Below are positions 54,660 to 64,000 of a DNA stretch of 64,000 nucleotides, piece by piece (positions within the stretch are counted from its first letter, which is position 1; each line of letters begins with the position of its first letter). Both the position numbers and the translations under genes were made by a program. The stretch lies in NCBI GenBank assembly GCA_944472135.2, contig OX235270.1, forward strand, positions 69,945,168-70,009,167. Reading direction: 5' to 3'. Source of the DNA: Trichobilharzia regenti. Lineage: Eukaryota; Platyhelminthes; Trematoda; Strigeidida; Schistosomatidae. Below the pieces are notes generated by a model. The model was not told the origin of the DNA and made no database searches. It was given only the letters and a program-made list of their open reading frames with translations.

Positions 54660-55400
54660 ATACATGAATTAACAAACTGTAACAGTAGAGGCTGAGTAAT
54701 ACCAGTTTGTCGTAACTTTCTTGCGTAGAACCTTGAGGAACATCAGATAGACTAACTAACACAGTGAAAGACTTCCCACTATATATAGCATACTGCCCTC
54801 TATCAAGAAAGTATGAAGGTAACTATTTATTAATCCAGGACCCTGCTTGTGTCGTCACAAGCTTGTATAACAAAAGAAGCCTAGTTATGGAGTCAAAGTC
54901 AGATCTGTAATCAAACAAGGCACACCAAGCAAATGTGGCCCGTCTGTATAAATTAGAGACAGTATTACGATGTAAGACAACAGTAGCATCTAAAGTACAC
55001 CTATTATGCTTATAAGCAAGTTGTTAAGAGTGATTAAAAGCCTTTATCGAGGGTTCTAGGCTACGCAATTGTTTTCAAATATAGTGAGATAATAGCAATA
55101 GGTCTGAACTTCACACACTTTACTCTACCCCAGAGCCTAAGTTTTATGCTTATATCCGTTTCACACTTGATACAATTGACAATTTAGGCACACGAAGAAT
55201 TTTAATATCCTTAGCCAAAACGGGCACTATATTAATGAAAAATGGTTCATTGAAAATACGAGTGAGAGAATAATACAAATATCCCTACATTTTCTGAGGA
55301 AAATAGTGGACACACCATCTGGACCAAGGCAGTGAGTAGGTCTCACACATTTGAGGCACTTCAGAACCACATGTGTATTAAAACCGCAGAATCAGTCCTT
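54660..55400 (-). pseudogene. LINE RT fragment, Jockey/CR1-like, minus strand
   Basis: Minus-strand readings in order: LKCLKCVRPTHCLGPDGVS (block 1, ...GPDG), FLRKCRDICIILSLVFS, a decayed FRPIAI-like block, CTLDATVVLH-like and YTDGPH scraps, a FDYRSDFDSI-like block (normally an A-motif Asp) and DVPQGSTQ (normally a PQGS motif). Each is in a different frame, so the copy is old. It is distinct from the RTE copies in the window. Confidence 0.5.
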
Positions 55401-55685
55401 ATTTAAACTTGTAGCATTCCAAACCATAACATGTGCTGGACGACATCTGAAGGTTTTATTAAGAGTACTAGCATCAACTGAAGAAGTATCATTATATATT
55501 TAAAGCAATTAGGTTCGTTTATGTATTCCGACAACACAATAAGAAGATGCAGTTTATCTGAAAAGTTTAATGTATTTGCGCAACCCATTTAGGATATTCT
55601 GATCACACACGTACTTGTTATAAACAGTTGAAAAGAAGGCGATACAGGTCAGATTGTGTATAGGTCAAGACAGCAAATAATGGGT
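55401..55685. other. Unassigned DNA
   Basis: Nothing recognised. Confidence 0.35.
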
Positions 55686-55689
55686 AGGG

Positions 55690-57060
55690 AGATGACTCAG
55701 AGATGTGGGTAAGAAAGAAAGAAAAACAAAGAAGGAGTTGGAAGTAGTATGAAGTATGTTTAAAGTAATAACAAGTAACTTTTGGACAGGTTTAAGTATT
55801 TTTATAGTCAGGCTTCAACGAATTTAAGTATGTCACTCAACCTTGTTTTACGTATGGGTTTAAAGGCATTATTGAAATCAAACTTATGACCCATTTTTAT
55901 AATGTGCTTTACTATAGATGATAATTTTTTTAAAATAATTTTTCCTTCGCGTTCCCCAGTGGAACATAGGGCTTCAAGCTAGTAGCTTGAAGTTTCTGTA
56001 GCACAGTTTATTTTACAGGATGGGGTTGCTAGCCTCACGCCCAACCTTTGCTCTTTACCAGAATTATTTCTGGCTTAGCGAAGTAAAGGAGCGCGCCGGC
56101 CGGGGATCGAACCCTGGACCATGTGCATGATCGGCGAGCGTCCTAACCGCTATACCACCGACGCACACACTATAGATGATGCTGGACACCTATTTCTATG
56201 ATCATTTGTTTCTGGCGGTTTTATTTATTTTTGCAGCCATTGTGGAATATGTTCTGTGGCCTTAAACTGCATAGATCGATGGGTCCTCCGTATGTACGTG
56301 TGTCAACACATACATGTAAATTGAAAAACACAAAGGAATGTGACACTATCGTTCGGATGCTGTGTGGGCTTACACGACAACATAGATCTCGTTTTAATTA
56401 ATTTTGGCTGCATAGTAAGTTCTACTAGTTGCCGCCCTGTGTCTTTGTTTAGAGACCAGACTTTATTAATCACCCTTGAACGACAAGGATAAATAAACAT
56501 TCTTTTTGGAAGCTGATTGGATCAGTAGTGCTCTTTGATTGACAATACCGTAACGCTTGATGATTCTCAGTGGGTAATTGTTATCTAACAATATTTCGAT
56601 GAGGTGTTGTCTTTCTTCTTCAGTTGTGTCGTCTGTGCACATATGGTGAATGCGTTTGAACAAACACTTAACCAACGCTTTTTTATACTGTAGTGGACAG
56701 AAACTGTGATAAGTTAGATACTGTCCCATCCATGTGGACTTTCTGTCGACAGATCGTTTTACTGACCCATCTTCTGGATGGGTTATGAGTACACCTAAAA
56801 ATGACAAGCAGTCATTATTCTCTTTAACGTATGTTAGTGATATTCTGTTACCGATCTGGTTAAGGATTTTTTATGTGTTGCCCAAATATCTTACACGTTT
56901 CGGATCAACTATGTCTTCTTATTGCATTATTGATTTACTTACCACCGGTGATTCCCTGTTGTCTTCCACGTATTTGTTCAGGTTTTTCATGATAAGAAGG
57001 TCTGTGTGGAAATCATATTTGATCGCTGTATTTTCAATTTAATTAAAGTGTTTAGTCTGT
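55690..57060 (-). pseudogene. PLE thumb and GIY-YIG, split by a SINE
   Basis: Minus-strand readings run: CLSFLGVLITHPEDGSVKRS, VDRKSTWMGQYLTYHSFCPL, CTDDTTEEERQHLIEILLD (56807-56466), a frameshift, and the endonuclease relic FLCVFQFTCMC (near 56345-56300). After the SINE at 55923-56168 come KHIIKMGHKFDFNNAFKPIR and KTRLSDILKFVEA, the expected endonuclease C-terminus. RT motifs A to C are not visible. It is similar in type to the 44657 lineage. Confidence 0.7.
55923..56168 (-). mobile_element. tRNA-headed SINE, subfamily 2, with target duplication
   Basis: Full-length copy of 246 bases. On the minus strand the head is TGCGTCGGTGGTATAGCGG with B box GGTTCGATCCC; the body (CTAGCAACCCC in it) follows, and the tail GAAGCCCTATGTTCCACTGG ends in an A/T-rich run. 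The 12 bases ACTATAGATGAT occur at both ends (55911-55922 and 56169-56180), a clean target-site duplication. It interrupts the PLE endonuclease. Confidence 0.88.
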
Positions 57061-57197
57061 CTTAATTATAAAAGCTTGTACGGAATTCTGTGATTACTAG
57101 ATAGTTCGTCTTCCTGTTTTGAAAATAAATGTTATCACCTTGGTAAAGTTTTTTAAAAGGTGGCGATATACTAAAATATACAACATTTCGCATACTA

Positions 57198-57458
57198 ATG
57201 GTTCCTATTGTCTCACTTATGACTGATTTCCCAGCATATGTCATAGCGCATACAATATTGTCGGACCCCGAGCATCCTGTCTATACGCATCTATCTCCTT
57301 GCATTTCATCTGGAAGAACTAGAAGCAGCTATAGGAGGCTATATGCTAGGACTGCCAAATACAAAAACTCCACAATACCATATCTGCCACAGCTGTTATG
57401 TGATGAGAAATCCGTTAGGTATGACACGATAAACTTACTGCAGCACTCTAACAAATAG
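57198..57458 (+). pseudogene. LINE C-terminal fragment
   Basis: The frame contains AHTILSDPEHPVYTHLSPCI, SSGRTRSSYRRLYARTAKYK and STIPYLPQLLCDEK. This resembles the C-terminal end of several non-LTR retrotransposon proteins (a ..I..D..HPL......SGR.......R..RY..S.+P......L pattern). The assignment is by pattern only. Confidence 0.4.
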
Positions 57459-57715
57459 TCTCATTAGTTTTTGTTTTCCTTTCCTCGTTACTACTACACT
57501 GTTGTTCTCATCTACTACCACACATCAACTTTATATTTCAAATCCTGTGGTGCATTGTTTGAAATGAAATACTCTACGCTGTTTGTTTTTATTTTTCTTA
57601 ATTTTTAATATTCATTTATTTTATTTATTTATAACTTATTTATTTTATTTTTATTTATTTTTGATTTTTAAAAATCTTATATAATTTATGAGGTAATTAG
57701 ATGCAATACACTGTA

Positions 57716-57790
57716 ATGCACGCTGAAAATTCCATACCTGTACCACAAATACTGTTTGGAATAAAGCTGTTATTATTATTATTAAAAAAT
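57716..57790 (+). repeat. SINE subfamily 1 tail only
   Basis: GCTGAAAATTCCATACCTGT and TGGAATAAAGCTGT match the last ~60 bases of subfamily 1, followed by a TTA repeat. The tRNA-like head is absent. Confidence 0.6.
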
Positions 57791-57794
57791 CTCT

Positions 57795-58756
57795 GCTTCC
57801 CATGTTCAAATCTAAAACGAAATGTGTTCTTTTCGCTTCAGTGTTTCACTATCAATTTTACATCGGAAAAAGGTCATTCGAAACTGTAGGAGAGTTTCTA
57901 TGCTTGATTTATACAAAAAGACAATAAATTCAATAGGCGGCCAATTGATGTGTTTATGATAATAGGCTGTTTATGTGGTCGTTGTATTCAAACATGACTA
58001 CAGCCAAGATATCAACTAGAACAGGTCTAGTTGAAGATCCTGTGGTTACAATAACACAGATGATTGTTTTGAATTTGAAAGTTACGCTCAGGACCAGAAT
58101 TACCTTAACCTTGTTTTCAGATGATAGGATGAATCACATTTACACTCCCTGTATTCCTGTTAACAGTGAAGATAGATTCGATGACGCTGAAAACCAGACT
58201 AGAATACGTAACTGGCTGGCCTTTCCACAGCATTGGACTTTACGTCTTCGACTATAAATTATCAGCCTTTTTTGGTAAAATTCATGTTTCCTTTGTTTCT
58301 AAAGGCTTTGTGAAGCGATATATCTGTCACGAGTAGTACAGAGTTTAAGGAGGCATAACCTGATTTGTAGAGTCCGGGAAGTATATAAAAAACAGAAATA
58401 ACTCGCAATCATTGTAATTTGTGCTATTAATTAAATTTCTAGGTTCCCTTCTTTCAATGTTTAAGCAGTGTTATCGCTGTTTTGTTAGGTGAAGCCTCTT
58501 ATTTACAGCAATACACTACATCCTCGTTCATATCCAGTTATGTAAACATCCCTCTATTAATTGTAGAGCCTTTTTAATGCTAGCTTGAGTTGTTTAATTG
58601 ATATAGTGAATGCTTGCAAAGGTATATAGAAGTGGAAGACGATGTCAACATCTAAAGACCTAAGCAGTGAATTTTAAATGTGAAAAAACAACTAATTAAC
58701 TAATTACAAAGTCTGAAATCTACAACGAGTTAAACCCTTCCTAAGAAAATACTGAC
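57795..58756. other. Unassigned DNA
   Basis: No repeat recognised. The 94-residue reading at 57973-58257 (+) has no known motif; it could be an unrecognised exon or a relic. Confidence 0.35.
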
Positions 58757-58772
58757 TAAAAGTAGTGGGTGC

Positions 58773-58818
58773 GTACTGCTGAAGAGTCGCAAACTAGGAC
58801 GAAACAGCTGTTCAGTAC
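58773..58818 (+). ncRNA. Hammerhead ribozyme 1 of dimer
   Basis: GTACTG (58773-58778) / CAGTAC (58813-58818) form stem I; the core is CTGAAGA at 58779-58785; stem II is GTC/GAC; then GAA and stem III ACAGCTGT. The cleavage base is T at 58812, allowed but usually slower than C. Confidence 0.8.
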
Positions 58819-59168
58819 TCCCAGGTTTTCCAATGGTTCTCTAACTAATGTCAGCTCATGATGAAATCCTGAAACCAATCAAATCCCTGCAAACCAACAC
58901 TTGAATACCAATGAGATGCTCACTGGCGACTGGCCCTATTCAGGTAGGTAGTTACCTGGGTTCCGGTGGGAAGTCGTGACCAGTAGGGTGCAGCTGGTCG
59001 GGTGTTTTCTGGACAATTACTCGCCGAAGACATTGGCTAGCGGTCGCGCTATGTCGTGAATTGGCAGAAGTTAGAATTCAAGGACCATTGGATCGGGTCC
59101 CAGTGGCCTAATGGTATACGAGCTCGCCTTGTAACCGGATGGTCCTTGGTTGGAATCCCGGCGGGTGC

Positions 59169-59214
59169 GTACTGCTGAAGAGTCGCAAACTAGGACGAAA
59201 CAGCTGTCCAGTAC
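59169..59214 (+). ncRNA. Hammerhead ribozyme 2 of dimer
   Basis: GTACTG (59169-59174) / CAGTAC (59209-59214) form stem I; the core is CTGAAGA at 59175-59181; stem II is GTC/GAC; stem III is ACAGCTGT; the cleavage base is C at 59208. It is identical to the ribozyme at 39403-39448 in every required base. Cleavage at both sites would release a 396-base monomer. Confidence 0.85.
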
Positions 59215-59307
59215 TCCCAGGTTTTCCAATGGTTCTCTAACTAATGTCAGCTCATGATGAAATCCTGAAACCAATCAAATCCCTGCAAACCAACATTTAA
59301 AAGTAGT

Positions 59308-60735
59308 TAATTCGCCAGATATTTGGGAACCCTCTGTGAATATGTGATAGTCCAAACCTCGCAACTAAGCTCGTTTCTGTCACAAGTATATGAGAAATAT
59401 CAAGAATATACGTGCTTCACAACTCATTTTAAACTTTATCTTTTCAAACAGAAGAGATATGCTTAATCAAACAAAATTGGTTACAGATACCGAATTATTT
59501 CGCGTGATAATTCACTTTTGTTTATCGTGTTAAGTATAGTACCACGGGTTCGGCGGAAGCTTACTTCCAAATGAGCTGCCAGTAATTTATTATTACTTGA
59601 TGAATTTTAGTGTAACGTATTTCATACATTTATTCCCCTTTATGAATTTGAATCAAGCAGGAACAACAGTTTGTGCAGAATAACATGGTACCATCATTTA
59701 TTTCTTTCGCTTCTCATAATCTGCTTACAGTCTAAATAAATTGTCAAGTTTATGTGCAGAAAAATGTTAACATACTTGTAAAGTTTACATGATATCAGCT
59801 GGTAGGTCTTGATCACTGTTCCTTAAGTTTGAAACCTCCTGACATCTTGTAAAATTGAGATAGACCACTATATAATTTAAGTATAAATATAACTGTACAG
59901 CCTTTGAAGATGATTTCTTCGATAAAGGATATTTTCTTCGCTCAATTTACCTTTTATTTCCAAAATGTGCCAGTAGGTTTATAATTTTCAAAAGCAGTGA
60001 TCAGTCTTTGCTTGCCTTGATAACTGGATGTCTTTATTCTCTCTTTCACTTGGTTGCGTAATCTTTGACTTCAACCTCACCTTCGTTTGATAAAATGTAC
60101 TTTAACTTGTCTCTAGTTTCTATGATTTGAGCTGAACTCAATACACTGTCACCCAATTGATTAGTTGCGCATCATCTTAAGTACCTCTTGTCTTTATTAC
60201 GTAATTTCATTGCCGTTCTTTGCATGCATTTACTTTGTTTAAAATTGAACTCCCTGTGTAAAAACTAGGTAAACATAATTTTCCGAGCACTGTTCACTAA
60301 GTTCGGAACTTTTTGTCAACTGACATCATGTAAAGTTTGCAAGCATGTTAAAACCTCCCTGCACATGAACTTCATAATAATTTATATAGGCTGTGAGCAG
60401 CTGACGAGAAGTAAAAGAAATAAATTGATAGTACCATCTTATTCTGTACAAACCACTGTTGTTATTGCTTTATTCAAATACAAGTCACCTGAAAATGAGA
60501 ATTACTCCAGATGTAACAGAGAATTCATTTCAGAGAATCATTTACACTGATTCGAACAATGGTAGCAGTTCGGAAGGCCTGCACAACTTCAGTTAGCATG
60601 TATAGATACCTGCTAAATGGTTGTTTCCAATATTATCAAATCTTACCTGAATTGTTTCAGCTATCACATGATTTCATAACATACTTCACACTGCTAGTTT
60701 AGTATCAGAAGTGATCTATTCCATTTACCAAAGCA
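59308..60735. other. Unassigned DNA with a PLE start fragment
   Basis: At 59885-59945 (+) TGTACAGCCTTTGAAGATGA, then TTTCTTCGATAAAGGATATT, matches the pLTR/ORF-start segment of the PLEs (reading MISSIKDIFFAQF). The rest, including the 61-residue reading at 60365-60550, was not recognised. Confidence 0.4.
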
Positions 60736-60739
60736 GCAT

Positions 60740-61245
60740 CCTTTCAGCTACAGGAAGCAGAGATGAGAATGTCAAAGTCAACCCGGATCTGAAAAGCAAG
60801 ACAGACCTTCCTCACTCCGAAATCAGTGTGGAAATCTACTGCATTCAGCATAAAGAAAAAGATACGAATCTGGCTGGCGCTTCCCCAAAAGCATTTCCAG
60901 TAAGTTTTAGATTTCGATCAACAACTACCTTCGTCCGATATTGATGATGAGGCGTCCAGAAGGGATCATTAACAAAGAACTTTGGCAACAAATCAACTGA
61001 TGACCTGCCGTCCAAAAAATATGACAGACTAGGCGCACCTTGAGGAGATAACCGAGTGACAACAAGTGTCAGGCCCTCTAGTAGGACATGAATGGGAGGC
61101 GACGATTCGGGAGTTTTAGGGTATCAATTGGAGATTGTGTGAGGAGGCAGTGAGAGCTTATAGGCAAACATGGGGTTAGTAAAAAAAACTGCGAGGAGAA
61201 CAGGGTGAAGCCCCAAGTTCCAGTTGGAACCTAAGAGTTCTTCTA
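60740..61245 (+). pseudogene. 5'-truncated RTE-type LINE
   Basis: It begins near the RDENVKVNPDLKSK reading (a decayed DxDVKxRIGKAR block), continues through a KAFPVSFRFRSTTTFVRY relic, and ends in the RTE tail (GTGTCAGGCCCTCTAGTAGG, AGGTTCC-type end near 61205-61235). It corresponds to 33310-33930 of the longer copy. Confidence 0.6.
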
Positions 61246-61427
61246 AAAGAAAGGTTTAAATGAAGGTCCTATCTGACCACAGTTTAATACAGGATGTCCT
61301 GTCAGAACTTTTATAACTGATACCTTTCAACAAACACCATAGTTTATTGGCTTCACACAGGGCATGATTTTCAATTATTAGTGTTCTCTGAGCTGGTTGG
61401 TTTAGTTGAGGAGCTTCTTTATATCAG

Positions 61428-61480
61428 AGTGAGTTAGTTTATCGGAACATGGTAATTTAGCTTAGTGTACAACGATTAGA
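61428..61480 (+). repeat. Short duplicate of the 62431 segment
   Basis: GAGTTAGTTTATCGGAACAT and TAATTTAGCTTAGTGTACAA recur at 62441-62488 with few changes; it is related to 30460-30490. Confidence 0.6.
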
Positions 61481-61849
61481 ACACCGTTTTTTATTTCAAT
61501 TCATCCAGAATACTTATTATCTACTTTGCATGTCTTCTGACCCATGTATTTGCTTGAGCTCTACTTCTGACCTCTTCTTGAAGTAAATTCAGTGTTTGGT
61601 TTACAAATAGGCATTCAAATGAAGTTTTTCAAGTATTAAGTACGTGTTCCTACTGTAGAAGACGTTTTTGCAGAAGCGTGTACGGCCATTGTGACACAGA
61701 AACTAATTTATATATTTTATATTTTTTATAATTTATATTTTTATCCTTTTAGCAGATACTTCCATTCATCTTTATGTGCGGATTTATGAGGTAATCCATT
61801 AGCACACACATTATTTCATTATTTTGCAGCATCACTTATCATTTACTTG

Positions 61850-62000
61850 GTTTTTATTCTTTCGAGGATATACTTGTCATGGAGAAACTTTCTAACACAT
61901 TTAATGTAAATACACGAATATACAGCCAAGTTGGTGACTTCGTCAGAAAGAGAAATTTCTTCTCTGAACTGTCTCTTATTTTCTTCATGACTCAAACTGG
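61850..62000 (+). repeat. Possible PLE pLTR / ORF-start relic
   Basis: On the plus strand ATACAGCCAAGTTGGTGACT, then TCGTCAGAAAGAGAAATTTC and TTCTCTGAAC, align with the TGTACAGC...ATGAATTCGTCGAAAAGAG...GAAC segment of other PLE copies; the ATG is GTG here. The 122-residue minus-strand reading over it is probably antisense noise. Confidence 0.3.
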
Positions 62001-62439
62001 GTGTTTTCGGTGATATAGGAGTCAGTCGATTGAAACTCTGCAACTGAGAACAACAAAACTGCGCAAAGCAGTCTTTAGTTTCATGTTTCTCATTTGGCTG
62101 CTGACGCTCTGTTAAATGCAACTTCGTGTAAAAGTTTTTTCTTTTGACTAACTGCCAAAAGACGATATCAGACCTATCAAATGTTGAAACTCCAAACGAC
62201 TGGTAATGCACCCACTGAAATTCGCACCAGCCAAATCTAAGTACACTTCGTGAACAAATCAGATGGATAAGTCTTCAAAGTAGGAAGAGTTTTCAGGCAC
62301 TATGATAGAGTACAACTGTCTCAGTGACAAACTTCAAAGAATAAAGGATCCCAGTGAACAAATAAGACATAATAAACTAATCAATAAAATGACTCACAGT
62401 GACTTAAAAGTTATTCATATAGGACACTTCTTTTAATCA

Positions 62440-62690
62440 GGGTGAGTTAGTTTATCGGAACATTGTAATTTAGCTTAGTGTACAATGGTTCACTCCAAAA
62501 AATTGACTAACTTGGAAAATATTCAGCAGTTGCGATGCATGCACTCACACATAATGACTCCATAGGGTGAGGCACAGTTATAGTACTACAAAGTAATATA
62601 ATCAGGTGGAGGGAAAAGTTAATCACTGAATATTCGCTCATCGAATCTACATCCCAAACCTGCAGTGGTAATAACACAAACCCAATACCA
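62440..62690 (+). pseudogene. Decayed PLE GIY-YIG endonuclease
   Basis: Nucleotide-level similarity to 30466-30700: CGATGCATGCACTCACACAT, GGGAAAAGTTAATCACTGAA and CTCATCGAATCTACATCCCA, then AACCTGCAGT. The reading includes AMHALTHND and LIESTSQTCSGNN. Stops and frameshifts are present. Confidence 0.5.
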
Positions 62691-62694
62691 AAGA

Positions 62695-63885
62695 TATCGA
62701 ATATATTATTACCGATAAAAAGTAATGGAATAATATAAATGAGGTTAGTACCTTTATAAGAATGAGTTATGAATAGTGCTCAAAACATCATTATCAGTAA
62801 ATAAGTAATTGCATATCATCGTGTTTTGACAAAGTAAAATTATCCTATGACGGAGGTTGCTAGTAGATCGGAAAGTTTGAGAATTACTGTGTCAAGAATA
62901 GTACTTTTCAAAACAGTCTAACCAGTGTTATTGTGTTACAGTTGGTTTACTTTGTATCTCTAGTATGTTTGATACTAATGAGTTTATTTGGTCAGATTAT
63001 CCTGTTAAGTGAGGCCACAGTGAATGCCTTAAGTTTATTCTTGTTGACTTCACAATTTAACCATTTCTGAGGCGTTCAGAACAGTTTGAAGGAGAAGAAA
63101 CAAATATTTATCTGATACATTCACACCTGAAATAGAGCTTTTCCTGGTAAACCCCACAATTGCTAACAACCGATTTATAAAAAACAAATAAACTACAACA
63201 ACAATAATAATATACAAATATACTGGTTTAGGTATAGTGTAAACTGATATGTTTAAATAAACTTGCACAGTTAGGTCATATAATGTTCATTTCAGTCACG
63301 TATTCAATTTAAAACAACTTAACTTTAGTACTGAATCAATGAATACAAGTCAGGATTTCAAAATATCAACTGGTTTTGTTTTTGTATTTGAAATACACCA
63401 CTGATTTACCATGAAGTTTTGTAAAATAGTCTGGATGAATTCATTGATTTATTCACTAGGATTACTAAGTATTTGCTTTCTAATTAATTTCTGATGAATA
63501 GCTGTACTCAGAATCGTACTGACCAAAAACACAGAAACAATCAAATGTAACAATTAATGTATATAACTGTCTCTTTTTAAACGCTAAGATTATCAATTTC
63601 TGTTATAGGAATACATGTGATCAAATATTTGTTTGACGAAACTGATTATGGCACATCAGAAAAAAGGCAGTGAGAATATTTCCTCATGTGACTGTCGAAA
63701 GCGTTAGCATAAACTAGTCATAAGAACCATGAAAAATATAATTATGGTGACTGTGAAATGATCTAGGAAACATGTAGAATCAATAATCATGTTTGAGCGG
63801 TAAGCTAACTAGGTAAGCAAAACACACACTAAAACGGTCTATTAAAGTTAGCAAGTACAGCTCAGATAAGCGTTTTTTTTGGTGG
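62695..63885. other. Unassigned AT-rich DNA
   Basis: No exon or repeat recognised. Confidence 0.4.
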
Positions 63886-63889
63886 TATT

Positions 63890-64000
63890 AGCGGATGGAA
63901 AGAGAAGGTTTGGGCATTCGAGTGTGAAATGGAGGAGATCTTTTGAGTAGGAGATGAGAGCTAACTGGGGATTTTGCAGACAGCTAAAGACAACTGCAGA
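63890..64000 (+). repeat. RTE 3' tail, cut by the window edge
   Basis: GGAGGAGATCTTTTGAGTAG and GAGATGAGAGCTAACTGGGG match the CEEMREFGQS-coding part of the RTE tail (compare 8760-8810). The end lies beyond the window. Confidence 0.55.

Larger units (their letters stand above)
58767..59297 (+). mobile_element. Dimeric hammerhead SINE with target duplication
   Basis: One partial unit (58767-58900), a linker (58900-59065) and one complete unit lie head to tail; the ribozymes repeat with a period of 396 bases (58771 to 59167). The insert is bounded by TAAAAGTAGT at 58757-58766 and 59298-59307, a 10-base target duplication. The second unit has the tRNA-like head (AGTGGCCTAATGG A-box region); its B box reads GGTTGGAATCC. 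The linker (GGTAGGTAGTTACCTGGG ... GGCAGAAGTTAGAATTCAAG) is the 5' part of a unit, absent or lost in most copies here. Confidence 0.88.

Noticed and set aside
61843..62211. 122-residue ORF on the minus strand
   Set aside because: It lies antisense over a likely PLE terminal-repeat relic and has no known domain.
1..64000. CRISPR arrays, operons, ribosome binding sites or prophage
   Set aside because: The sequence is eukaryotic; direct repeats found are transposons, microsatellites or the tandem duplication.

Overview
The window looks like intergenic and intronic DNA from a blood fluke (Schistosoma or a close relative). It is AT-rich and carries spliced exons with standard GT/AG borders. It also holds the repeat set known from schistosomes: Penelope-like elements (PLEs) with a reverse transcriptase (RT) and a GIY-YIG endonuclease, RTE/CR1-type LINEs with an APE endonuclease, and tRNA-headed SINEs, one family of which carries a hammerhead ribozyme. 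Nothing prokaryotic is visible, and no intact multi-exon gene is present.

Host-gene content is small. I can support the terminal exon of the protein phosphatase 2A scaffold subunit A (2456-2614, +), one internal cysteine-rich exon of an unidentified gene (24202-24389, -), and one terminal exon of an unidentified gene (38696-39025, -). Most of the rest is mobile DNA in various stages of decay.

Layout. 1-9400: an inverted pair of internally deleted RTE copies (475-1800 - and 7745-8905 +) flanks the PP2A exon, an RTE fragment and a decayed PLE endonuclease. 10500-23930: a PLE cluster whose main part is a tandem duplication of a unit of about 6.12 kb, near-identical by eye (11551-17674 and 17675-23793). 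Each unit contains a reversed PLE 3' piece, 3.5 kb of unassigned DNA, a reversed PLE N-terminal piece and a forward RT/GIY-YIG ORF. 24000-30000: a host exon, a long hairpin, SINEs and a 3.8-kb LINE on the minus strand. 30260-36860: another PLE endonuclease, a nearly full-length but broken RTE copy and RTE tails. 38700-43150: a host exon, a hammerhead SINE with an intact core, other SINEs and a second hairpin. 44200-48700: two more PLE copies. 48900-64000: scattered SINEs, LINE RT fragments, a PLE interrupted by a SINE with a 12-bp target duplication, and a head-to-tail dimer of the hammerhead SINE with a 10-bp target duplication.

How the parts relate. The SINEs encode no protein and must use an outside RT; one SINE subfamily has a 3' tail resembling the RTE 3' tail, which points to RTE as its partner. 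The PLE terminal repeats (pLTRs) carry the start of the PLE reading frame, and several PLE copies share one inversion junction, so they descend from one rearranged ancestor. The strongest candidates for new biology are the ribozyme SINE series (intact, dimeric and decayed copies in one window) and the inverted, amplified PLE unit. All identity statements are by eye; no database search or alignment was run.
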